From: Prostheceraeus crozeri
Taxonomy: Eukaryota > Platyhelminthes > Polycladida > Euryleptidae
DNA: 64,000 nt
Assembly: GCA_907163375.1 (NCBI GenBank)
Contig: CAJQUW010014381.1
Span: forward strand, 248,001 to 312,000
Reading direction: 5' to 3'
Shown here piece after piece: positions 53,886-64,000 of the stretch (the stretch's first letter is position 1; every line of letters begins with the position of its first letter). The notes below the pieces were generated by a model, which ran no database searches, was not told where the DNA came from, and saw only the letters and a program-made list of their open reading frames with translations. Position numbers and translations under genes: made by a program.

Positions 53886-56132
53886 TAGGGCCTATGTATT
53901 TCTTGACAAAGTGCATTGCTAATCGACGACTGAAGAAAATTTTTCAAGAATGCGAGATTGACTGGTAGCCTATCAAAAGTGCGATGGCATTTATATTACT
54001 AGGCCTATTGTTTCCTGACATAATCAGAACCATAGAAAAATAACCATCATTAGGCCTGTACGTTTAATCATGCATTTAGTCAGTCAATTATATTTTAAGC
54101 AACCGCAGATGTTCAGGTCTTTGTTGAATGGCTTGTAGCCCGTGAGCTATTCATAAGATTTGAATGATTCAACGATAGAAGGGCTAATTTTTTGTTCTTT
54201 TAATAATCATAAAATATTTGATTTCCATCAACTAATTCATAAAGTTTAAAAACTTTTTTCATGCAATTTTTGCTTTTAGTCAATTTTTCAGACTTCAAGT
54301 GTCAAACACGCAAGGCTGAAGTAGCAAATTGCCTTTTTAAGACATGATATTTTCAAAAGCTATGTATTCTCAATGAATGGAATTAATATTTTTGAAATTT
54401 GTTATCGTCATGTTATGAATGTTATTTCAATAAACACCAATTAGAAGAAACTGACGGAATTAGCTATGCATTGTGAAGGAGAAGCAATTTGAATAATTGG
54501 ATGACGAATGCAAAGTCACCTTGAGTCAAATTAAACCAGATAAAGAAATTCTGTCTATTGTCTTCAATATAGTGGTGGCATTATTGCTTCGCACCGTCAT
54601 TGCTATCCTTTGAATCAGGAAATATCGAGACCTTGATTCTGCAGAATTATACCTGACGTTGTTGGAAACATCAGACACAACTTTGTGACTGACGGTTGCC
54701 ATGTGCCCATTGTTTCTACGTAAACTGATACAAAAAGGATGATAAGATGGAATACTTAAGCCCTTCACGGTCTTCGTCTAGCGTGGCAGTTTTTCCTGTT
54801 TCTTCTGTTGTTATTTCTTGATAAATTGGTGTCATCGTGCTATTGTATTAACGTGTATTTTGATACTATGGTTTTCTATCATGGCATGAATACGCGTCAG
54901 TTCAAAATGTCGAAATGCAATTTGTTGCTGCAAACTTAGCATGTTCGAAAATTGAGGTCTGAAAAATCGGCTAAATAGAACTTTTCAGAATTTCATGAAT
55001 CAGATAATGATAATGAAGCGGTTTTTCATCTTTGGAAAATTCAGGAAATAAACTTTTCTATTGATGTGGAATCATTTAGATCCTGTAAGTAGTTCATGGC
55101 TGCAGCTCATTGAGGAAAGGCATATGCTTATATAATTATGTATTATTATTATATTTTAAATTCATATAAATTTAAGAACCACCGCTCACATAATTAGTAA
55201 CTTTTAAAAAATGAGTTCGGTAGAGTCAAATATCATTCATTATCTAACATAAATTTGGTGGAAAATTCATTTGGGTTGATCCAATCACTTCTTGATTGTA
55301 TATATCTTTGTTCATAAAGTCATCTGTACAATCAAGGAGTCCTTGGTTGATCTGAAGTTATAGTGCTCTCATCTTCGTTTCACTCAAAATCAGATACATT
55401 ACATACAGTTACTGATGATGGCATTGCATTCCAAATGCTATTCCAGTCGGTTGACATCGAGGTGGTACAAAAGGTTTTACAGTCGAATGGATATTTGATA
55501 TAGCTATGGAGCTTTCATTGAAACAATACGAGGTCATCATTGGAACTGCACGAGGACTTTCCTTCTATGTGACTATTTCCCCATATTTGTGAATTCTATT
55601 TTTGAGAGGAAGCATGGTTCTTATGAAAGCATAGTAAAACTCATCATTGTTTTGAATTTTTAAACATGCACTTTTTGAATTATTGAAATTCGGAAATGTT
55701 ATTTTCTGATAACTGATTGGAACAATGGCTCAGTGTAGAATGCAATTTTTACTGATATCTTTAAGGAAACTGTGCCATATCGGCCTATATTAGTTTGGTA
55801 TTTGGATGTCTCTTATGAAATCAACAAAAGAATGATTGTTATAAGTGATTGATTTCCTCAGAGAAGCTCTTCATATCGATTAAAGAGGGTCGATTGGAAT
55901 GATGAATTAAATTTAGTGAGCAATTACCAATCATTTATTGATTTTATGCAATGTTAGAAATGTTTATCCTTGTTTTGAAGAGTTAGAGGTTTTAGGAGTA
56001 ATTCATCCTAAAATAGCCTTTGAAACAAGGTGAAATACATAAAATCATCGAAATAACAAAATTCCTCATCTTTTGCATGAATCATGATGGTGTTATTGTT
56101 TTTAGATACTGTAGTAATAATATCATCCTGGC

Positions 56133-56441
56133 TCATAAATCATATGTGATATTCGGCAAGCGCAATACAATTCCACAATAACACATGTTACAAGACAAAG
56201 AAGGATGCAGGATACAGTTATTACGGATGGATAATGTCGGAAACTTAGAAGAGAACAAATCCCTCAGAGAATGTGATTCATCGGCAATCACTATTGTCAA
56301 TAATGAATTACACATGCTACCGACAGCGTCCGTAAATTTTGGCTCGATGATCACTTCAATAATTTTGGAGGCCCGTTTCTTGACTTGGAGGATTTTATGT
56401 TTTTTTCGATATTCTGGAATATTGGTGAAGTCGACAGTCAA
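56133..56441 (-). CDS. Arm-borne small ORF, right copy (unknown)
   Basis: 102 codons, nearly identical to the left-arm ORF at 32119-32424 (first residues MTVDFTNIPEYRKKHK). The length change of exactly three bases keeps the frame, while sequence just upstream differs by a non-triplet indel. Function unknown. Confidence 0.3.
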   Translation of the reverse strand: MTVDFTNIPEYRKKHKILQVKKRASKIIEVIIEPKFTDAVGSMCNSLLTIVIADESHSLRDLFSSKFPTLSIRNNCILHPSLSCNMCYCGIVLRLPNITYDL

Positions 56442-56598
56442 ACTTGAGTGAAGTTGAACTTGAATAGTTAACAGTTAAATTACAAATGTGATTTTACGTG
56501 AAATTGAGCCCAGTCCTGTATTAAGGATTTTATTGGAACAAACATGTGATTTACACATGGGAAGTCCAAACTATCCTAAGTATATATGTAGCTGATTT

Positions 56599-56610
56599 CA
56601 GTGGTCGTAC
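56599..56610 (+). repeat. hAT left terminal inverted repeat
   Basis: CAGTGGTCGTAC, reverse complement of 63541-63552. Confidence 0.9.
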
Positions 56611-56699
56611 GGCTGCGTGAATTCACGCAGGGCTCACGCAGTGCGGGAATGTGAGAAAAAATTTGGCTCCTGTGTGAAAAATCTGAGCCACTCAGCGTG

Positions 56700-59600
56700 A
56701 ATTTTATGAATGATTGAAATTCTTTTTTGCTATTATTTTCCTAAATTCGTGATCGTTCAATATCTTGAAAATCTTTTTTACTTGTAAGCTTTATTATGGG
56801 TTCAGTAATATATGAATTTTTCGACTCTAATGCTTGTTTCATTGAAATAAGAAGATCAAGTTCTTCCAACAGGTGGTGAATGACTAGAAAGAATGGTGAA
56901 TACTAGAATGAATAGTATCAGGAGCCGTTATGTAGTGAAAATTCTTTGAATATCAAACGACCTTTGAGAATATCCGTCAATGGGAGCCGGAGTGCGTATT
57001 TGCTGATGCTTAAGATGCGCAGTGAAAGGAACTAAAGAATTTATACCTTCATCCGTTGTGAGCCGCTCTGCTACTTGGAGATTCGATGGAACTGAAGAGT
57101 ATTTCTTATCACGTCATAAGAATATCAGTTAATCGGAGCCATTATTTGAAACATGCATGTTCGGTATGTGTTATATGTGTTACAGATGCGTTAGCATTTA
57201 GCGGAATGACTGCTGTAATGCTGTGTCACATTTTACAAAAACAGTTGTTCATGTCGGTTAGCTGTTTGGTCTTTGAACTATGCAGTCATGGTGACTGAGC
57301 TGAACGTTATGGATAAAGCTGTTCATTTTGATTCATCTGTTTTCCACATCATTGCTATTTTGTGTAGCTAAGTCCTGAGCACTACTTGCAAGTGTGCTGA
57401 ACGACAACGTTGCTCTTTTGTCAGAACATGAAAATCTTCATATACGATTTGTTCTTTTTGATACCATGTACCACACACAAAACTTGTGCCTTATATTTCC
57501 TTTTGACAGAACTCATGACAGCGCACTATTCATAGTTTATTACGGGACAATGGACCATTTTAAAACGAGATAGTAAGGGCTAAACGACTTGTAGCAGCAA
57601 AGGCAAGGGTCAATGCGCTCAAGAAAAAGTTATCGGCAAATTAAGTTACAATATGAAAAGGTCAGCTAATCGCTAACAACTGATGTATTCGTATTATACT
57701 CTCCACTTGCCAAGTATTGCTGCTTATAGTAAATACCAAAGCTTGTTGCACTGAAGTGTGTTCAAAACATTCACTCGTGTGAAAAACTTCTCCACATCTT
57801 TGCTCTGTATGAACTCAGTCATGAGTGACTAACTTACATGATCTTAGAAGCAGTTTTTAAGTTACTCTAATCTACCGATAATGACCCCTTTGGGTTAATA
57901 GGTTAACAGCTATGAACCAGAGCATGTTGATCATTAAAAGTTGAGAACCTTGATCAACCGGTTGTCCCCGGCCCGTTCATGCCATTCAGAAAAAAATATC
58001 AAAGCATTCCACAAGTATGGTCTAAGCAGTATTTTATATCAAAAGTACATCGTAAGCCACTTCTTGACATTAGATCAGGCGGTATCTGTATTTCCGTATA
58101 CGTTGGTACATTTCAATATTTCTGAGTTTTTAATGCTTCATTCTCAGTTGTTGCTTTTTTTTCACTGTAATGCTTTTGATTTCTATTTTTCATTAGTGAA
58201 GATTTTTAGACGCTACCGTACACTAGAAGGAAAAAGTATCGAAGTATATTTGTTTAAAAGGTTGATATGGTTAGATAATCAAATATTGCTACCGTGATGA
58301 GCGATTCCTCAACGATTCTCAGGAAGGCATTTTCAAAATTATCAAGCCTAATACACAAGAGTTTTCATTTTTTCATCTTCTGTATGCAGTAGCCCACATG
58401 TATATGATCAAACAGTCCATTACATTGCTATGCACCGCAACCTGAGGAGTTATCATTACCGTCGCAAGGTGGAATCAGGTGAGATCTGTTCAAACAAGCC
58501 TGATATAAATGTCCAAATACTGACTCTTTACTTCAGTCTGTGATCAAGCCAGTGGCGAAACGTCAGATTTATTTTATTTATTTTATCAACATAAGCGGTC
58601 CGAAGACTTAAGCCTTCTCTCTTATTGCATTGCTAGTTAAACGATGAAAAGAATGAAGTAACGGCGCTGAATCCTTGCCATAAATTATACTTGTAGACAT
58701 GTTTTGCGCAGCTTGAATATCGTATTGGTAAAATAGCGTCTCAAAAGTGACAAGTATGATAAAATTATGTATGTATGTCGCCAATTAATGAAATGTGATT
58801 TCATGGGTTCGGCTTAGGTCAATTCAGAAGTATAGGTGTCCATATAGGAAACTTCTCCATAGACCACTGCCCTCTTTGCATAATGACGTTCTTATTGTAT
58901 GTATGCCATATTTTCATGAAATGTGCCTAATACACCTAAACATGTTGCTGTGTGCATACAAAGTTAGTTTTTTTTAGAATTTTAGGCGTAGAATTCTTAA
59001 TTTTATGTTAGAGTTGAGCATTTTTTCATTTAGCTGTCTCAATTCATCTTAAAGACGGTGTTCCCACAGTGGTCCAAATTTAGTTCATGAAAAATGGCCC
59101 GGATGCCCGAGTTTCATGGCCGTTGCCCGAATCAAATTTTCATGAAATTCGGACCGTCTGTTGAACATGCAGCCTTGTTATTGCACTTGCAGCCATTATT
59201 GGATAGCCTATTTGAGTTTTGCTTCTCTGAATCTGTGCTGCGAAAGTGATAGCTTCTCAACATAAACGATGTGCAATTATGATAAGGAAAGGAAGACCAA
59301 AGCTGCAATTTATGTTTTTTATATAAATTCGTTCTCCCAACATTTCGGCAGTCACCTTCTGCCCCTGAAGCTGTCTGTGACAGCTGAAATATTGGTTGTA
59401 GAGAACGAAAACCATTCAGTAAAAAACAACATACTCATAAAGAGCAGCTTTGGGCTTCTTTCCTTGTCATAACCAACTATGCTGCTAAAACGGAATTTTA
59501 TTCTACTTATATATGCAATAATTCAAAAATAATATCAATTATACCGGTAGGTACAGTAGGTACACCTTTGTTAAGGTTGGGTGGGTTGAATTTAAGATGG

Positions 59601-59934
59601 TTTTAAAAGTTCTGATTTAAAATAAATAAATTTTTTTGTGAAAACGCTCTGTGTATGCATAAGTGTACATGTATAGGACGATAAATGAAATATAAGCGAA
59701 GATGAGCTGACATTCCTTAATAAGTTAAATTAGAAAAATGCATTGTGAAAAGTTTTCAGGCTTTGGTTATTGAGATACAGCTTCTTTTCTCACATTTGAA
59801 AGAATGATAAGGACATTACAACCTCTTGAAGTATCTAACCTAGTGTGCATGCAGCCATTGAATTCAGCAAGCAGCTGGTTTTCCGATTTCAATAGTCAGC
59901 TGAAATTATTTTCATAAATATTATTTCGTTTCAG
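56700..59934. other. 5' non-coding part of the hAT element
   Basis: No domain recognised. A second CAGTGGTCC word followed by palindromic words (TTTCATGAAATTCGG-like, 59080-59160) begins near 59068 and could be part of a smaller nested element. A splice acceptor-like TTTCGTTTCAG precedes 59935. Confidence 0.4.
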
Positions 59935-60217
59935 GATTCGAAAAGTGAAAAGAAAAACCGTTTGGAATCCGAAGTGGCTGGATGAATATGATAAAAATAA
60001 TACCTTAATGAGGAAATGGTGTCGTCCATCGTCAGCGGATGGCACGAGAGCACATTTTTTCATATGCAAGAAAGACATAGCCATATCAGAAACAGGAGTA
60101 ACGGCTTTAAAATCGCACAGTAAGGCGATACAGTTGAGACAAGTGCCTCCTTCTTGCGCACTAATCATTGCTGTCAAGCATTTTCTGCTATGTTTCCAAA
60201 ATCATGTGCTTCTATGA
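59935..60217 (+). pseudogene. hAT transposase exon with BED-type zinc finger
   Basis: Begins after a splice-acceptor-like pyrimidine tract ending CAG at 59932-59934. It reads VKRKTVWNPKWLDEYDKN, then SSADGTRAHFFICKKDI and GVTALKSHSKAIQ. The aromatic-rich start, Cys pair position and G-x-x-AL-x-x-H end fit a BED finger, with one Cys replaced by Phe. BED fingers bind transposon ends. The frame then runs on to a TGA at 60215-60217. Confidence 0.55.
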
Positions 60218-60284
60218 TGTCTCTGAAAGAGGGAAAACAGCTTGTGTAATTAAAGATGGCATTTATCCATACTTCATGAAAAGG

Positions 60285-62285
60285 AATTAGTGAAGACCTA
60301 CGCAAATGCAACTTTGCCCTCCAAATCGATGAAGCAAATTTAAGTTGCGGGAAGCACTTAGGGAATTGTTGTTCGTTACTTGAAACCTGGGAGCTTATCG
60401 TTCAACATCATTCGATTATTCGGAACTGTTTAATACTACTGCTGAGTGTATATTACTGAGGAACATTATTGAAATACTTCAACGATCATGATATACCATT
60501 ACAGAATATTCTCTCGCAGTCATGTCCGATTCATGCTATACTATGCGCGTGTGCCAAAATCAGGGGTTATAGTACGCCTGAAAAAAGAAATCCGATCATC
60601 TTCTAGACGATCGGTGGGTGCATGCAGTCTGCATCTACGTGCACAAACAGTGTAAAGGCATGCTTGTGACGTTATCGATGCCAATTGAGCTTGGAACAAT
60701 TGATTTCTATGGCTACAATTTTTTTCGTAGATACAAATGACGATGCTGATTACAGACTGGCGTTCAGAAATCATGGGACGTTGGAGGACCACAAATTCCT
60801 TCGCACCATGTGGGAGGGAGACAAGGTGGCTTCAATTGTCTACCTGTCTATCGAAAGGTTGTTGGTAGCATAGTACGACGCCTTGGTCTTTTTTTTCACT
60901 TCTCTTGTGGAACGAAGTCACGTTCGTCCACTCAGCACTGATCGATTGGTGATGTTGAAACTAGCCACTTTGTGGACCCAATGACCCGGGCTTTGTTGAT
61001 GTTTTTATCTCATGCTCTGAGGCCTCTCAATTGCTTCGAAAAGATCTTTTCAAAGTTCGAAGGGAACCCATGATTTCACACCATTTGGGAGCAAATGAAC
61101 AAGAACCTTCTTCTCCGATGGATTTCCATGTTTAATGAAGGAAAAAAGTGCGATCGATAAGAGAGCTCCTTGGTGAAAAAGCATTGGAGGAAGGACGAAA
61201 TTTTGCCTGATCAGCAATTAGTAATCGGAGTAAGTTACACGAAATTGCTGGTCGCGTTACAATGAACGGACAGGCCAAAGAATATGCTTCTTTTCATCAT
61301 GGTGGAAGATAGATTCTTCATTGAATGCAGGCAAACGACTAGTTCCACTTAATTTGCCGTTTGATAATGGGCCATTTTGAGAAACATGCGAATTTTCTCG
61401 ATCACGAAAAAAGAACAGACTCGAGAATATTTAGAAAAAATGGCAATGAGTGTGGCGAAAGAGCATGCCAAAAATTGTTAACGGTGATTGATGATCAGAC
61501 TCAGGCTTCGCGTGGAAAATCCGCTGCATATACGTGCTTGACATTAGTCAGACTTCATCCCAGTGTTCTGCCGTGGAACACAGGATGATCTAATTGATTA
61601 CTGGGAAATTTGTTCATGACATTTAGAGTAACTTTCCACTCATGAAGCGTCTCGTTCGGGCTTGCTCTGATACTGCCACTCTCGGCAAAACTCTGACGGT
61701 GAGCGAACGTTTTCTACTCTCACGGAATTATTTTAACGAAAAAAGCGTTCCTGTTTAGAACCAACAGTGTAAGAAGCGCTCACTTTTATCATAATCCGTA
61801 CATCGAGTTCGGCAAATCTGCAGGTTGGTCACGAATGTGCCGAGTTACTCCTGGCTTGAGAGATAGTGTGGTTTTAATGCACGTACAAATGTAACCACTT
61901 GCGATTTGAAGAAAAGAAGCGCCCCAGGACAAAGAAAAAGGAAGATGAAGAAGCTAAGCGGTAATGTCCTATGAAGAAAAGCTGAGAGCTGAGCGAGAGA
62001 AAAGATCGGAAGTGCTGCTGAAAATAAAGGACAGGTTGAGAAGGTGGACCAAAAAGCAGTGGAGGGAGGCTTCGAAGTTGGAGGAAGAGAAGCATTCCAA
62101 ATGATGGAGCAAGCAACAAAGACTTTGGAAAATCTGCAGCTGATGAATGAAGACATCCACATGGAGAGCGAAGAATGGAAATTGGTTAACTAAACAGCTG
62201 AAAAAAAACGGGTAGCCGAAAGAGTGCTTGTCGACTTGTTCAGGCAAATTCATGAAGCTGAGAAAGAAAAGTTTGAATCTTTTTG
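60285..62285 (+). pseudogene. hAT transposase body and C-terminal coiled coil, heavily broken
   Basis: Scattered + strand matches in order: DLRKCNFALQIDEA with KHLG nearby (about 60295-60370), resembling the region around the first catalytic Asp; then, near 61690-61790, VSERFLLSRNYFNEKSV, resembling the hAT ERGFS-x-NK dimerisation motif. From 61905 to 62285 there is a charged coiled-coil tail (EEKKRPRTKKKEDEEAKR, YEEKLRAEREKRSEVLLKI, FRQIHEAEKEKFESF) with stops and shifts. A coiled C-terminal tail after the dimer motif occurs in some invertebrate hAT families. Assignment is inference; the terminal repeats support it. Confidence 0.5.
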
Positions 62286-62289
62286 TTAG

Positions 62290-63540
62290 CACGTGAAGCT
62301 TTTGTTAAATTTGTTCGGGAAATGAAAAATTCGTACATTCATGTACGTTAAGGACCTCAATGGAAAAACAGACGAGTAAATTTTATCTTGAAGCCAATGC
62401 ACATATCTATCTGTTGAAGTATTTTATTCTCTTAATAATTCAATATGAATGTATAATTGCTACCACAAAGGAATGGCGATGAGCCTCATCGATAGGTTGT
62501 CATTCTTCATAAATATCGACAATTTTTGGTCCATTAAGTCGCATAAGTACAAAACTGTGCGCTTTAGTTTCATGCCGTGCTTGTCTTTTCATTATTTGCC
62601 TATACAAGTGTTAATAAATTGTTGAACAATTTCAATGCCTCAACTTCATTCATAGATGTACATGATTTTCTCTCCATATAGATTTGGCTTTTCCGAAAAT
62701 TTTATGTATCAAGATGTTCAAGACTTCCGTAATTTGTTTCTACAAGGACTTCTGTTTAGTGATTTGTTTCTCTTTTATCTTTCATACCAAAATTTGATTT
62801 TCAATTGTATTGTACTATTCATGCCTCGAGATAATTGTATACTCTTTGTTTAATTGATGCTTGTTATAAGATAACAAAAGAACGTAAAATTATCCAGTTA
62901 AATTTTTCCTTGTGCCATGTAAAACTCTGGAGGTTCATATGCATTCCCCACTATGTAGGTTTCATGGTGATATACATGTGCATGGCATTTGTTGCAGTTA
63001 ATGTTATGTACAAAAAGTCTACAGGTTCGGAAGTATTTCTTATGTCGAAGGATGGTTAGATTTGTCATACTTACAGATATAAAACATGTTTCAAAGTCTT
63101 TAACTACTATAAGTTCAGCAATGCACATGTATGAGACATCGTCATTGGTGTACTTGAATTATAAGAACGTGATTATAGATTTTGCACCTACATGTTTAGG
63201 CTTATATCAACAATGATTTTCAGCTACTACATCCATGTGTGTGCTAATGCGTGGTGTGAATCAAGATGCAGTTTCGCACTTTATGTTGTCAATGGTCAAA
63301 TAGTATTAGAAAAGCTTTTTCGACGCTCATAATCAACATCATGATCTTTTCAAGTATGGTGAAGATGGCAGTTTTCAGTTTCCGATTTTCACATTTTAGC
63401 ATAACGCCATCCACGAAGATATTTACATTAGGCCGATATTACGTAGATTCTACAGCAGGCCTATACGCTTGTGATGTCATGTATGAGGTACCCTTGCGTG
63501 AATTTTCTGGCCCTGCGTGAAATAATGGGGAAATTGCCGC
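62290..63540. other. 3' non-coding part of the hAT element
   Basis: AT-rich, no domain. The last about 60 bases carry GCGTGAATT and CCTGCGTGA words that mirror the left subterminal region. Confidence 0.45.
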
Positions 63541-63552
63541 GTACGACCACTG
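63541..63552 (-). repeat. hAT right terminal inverted repeat
   Basis: GTACGACCACTG, matching the left end perfectly over 12 bases. Confidence 0.9.
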
Positions 63553-64000
63553 GTGGATTTCCCAATTTTTGATAACACATGATTATTGACATCGATGACA
63601 GGAGTTTCTTCAGTTAACATTGTAAATAGAGAGGTTTTGAGAATATATTCGTTTACGTTCTATTTCTAAATATTTCTCAAAAAGTTGTAAGGCAAATTTA
63701 GTACTCCTTGAAATAGTTATTGATGATATCTAGGGAAAGGCCCGGGAGAAAATACGGGAAAATGAAAATCGAAAGTCTGGCGACACCTCTGTAATATCAA
63801 AATAGAAATATGCGCCGCGATGACGTGCTTTGTTATGGGAAAAGGTGTGATGGAAAATACTTGCAATCACCGGATTGGTGGACGGTGGGGACGAAGCTAC
63901 TGGAAAAACAAAAGCTGGCCATTCGTGAATACGATATCAAAAAAAATCATTAAGAAAGAATAAACATGCCAAAAAACGCTTCTGGGTAGTCTCAATTGCA

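Larger units (their letters stand above)
56599..63552 (+). mobile_element. hAT DNA transposon inserted in the right arm (6954 bp)
   Basis: Ends are CAGTGGTCGTAC...GTACGACCACTG, a 12-bp inverted repeat of hAT type, with more degenerate subterminal words GCGTGAATT and CTGCGTGA. Flanks GCTGATTT and GTGGATTT agree at six of eight positions, as for an aged 8-bp hAT duplication. The left arm (31960-31990) shows the uninterrupted site. Inside is a + strand transposase relic with BED finger, catalytic-region and dimerisation-region similarity. Confidence 0.88.
52376..63989 (-). repeat. Right arm of large inverted repeat
   Basis: Inverted counterpart of 31569-47954, interrupted by a hAT element at 56599-63552. 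Net length is about 4.66 kb, matching the left arm once insertions are removed. Homology reaches within about 11 bases of the window end and may continue. Confidence 0.92.

Noticed and set aside
61874-62292. Phe/Leu/Ser-rich minus-strand frames
   Set aside because: They are the antisense of the charged coiled-coil tail of the hAT relic.
1-64000. Host protein-coding genes, tRNA or rRNA genes, CRISPR arrays
   Set aside because: None was supported; all recognisable coding sequence belongs to mobile elements.

Overview
This is a repeat-dense, AT-rich nuclear DNA segment from an animal, most plausibly an invertebrate. It combines a Maverick/Polinton virus-like element, PIF/Harbinger with a MADF accessory gene, Penelope-like GIY-YIG elements, BEL/Pao, CR1/L2-like and R2-group non-LTR elements, Ty3/gypsy and hAT. 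That mix is typical of metazoan genomes; the species cannot be named from sequence alone. I see no convincing host single-copy gene, tRNA, rRNA or CRISPR array. Almost every coding region is a broken copy of a mobile-element gene, so most CDS-like entries are given as pseudogenes.

Left part (1-10.6 kb): a decayed Maverick/Polinton runs in from beyond the left edge. In order on + it has integrase with chromodomain, a basic core-like protein, a major capsid protein, an uninterrupted adenain-like protease, a possible PD-(D/E)XK nuclease, a second structural gene and a small acidic protein gene. No DNA polymerase B or packaging ATPase is visible. A 3.6-kb PIF/Harbinger transposon (4569-8165) with perfect 24-bp ends and a TAA target duplication sits inside it.

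Middle-left (11-28 kb): a graveyard of fragments. It holds a Tc1/mariner-type transposase (-), a CR1-like non-LTR element (-), two Penelope-like GIY-YIG fragments with a fold-back hairpin and possible hammerhead motifs, a BEL/Pao element (-) split in two by a block carrying an R2-group retrotransposon (+) and a hAT end (+), and an internally deleted L2/CR1 element (-).

Right half (28.6-64 kb): one large architecture dominates. Two inverted arms of about 4.6 kb net (outer limits 31569-47954 and 52376-63989, possibly running past the window) flank a 4.4-kb spacer. Each arm carries a short array of a 175-bp satellite. Each arm was later invaded independently: the left by a complete Ty3/gypsy element (39074-47740, TSD ATGG) and a 3.2-kb extremely CAG-dense block (34034-37262), the right by a 6.95-kb hAT (56599-63552). 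A third, partial arm copy with its own satellite array lies at 28.6-30.5 kb.

The most notable coding feature is in the Ty3/gypsy element. Between integrase and the 3' LTR it carries an acidic repeat module and then a TatD-type metal-dependent DNase domain with all expected metal ligands still recognisable, although frameshifted. This looks like captured nuclease cargo in an LTR retrotransposon.
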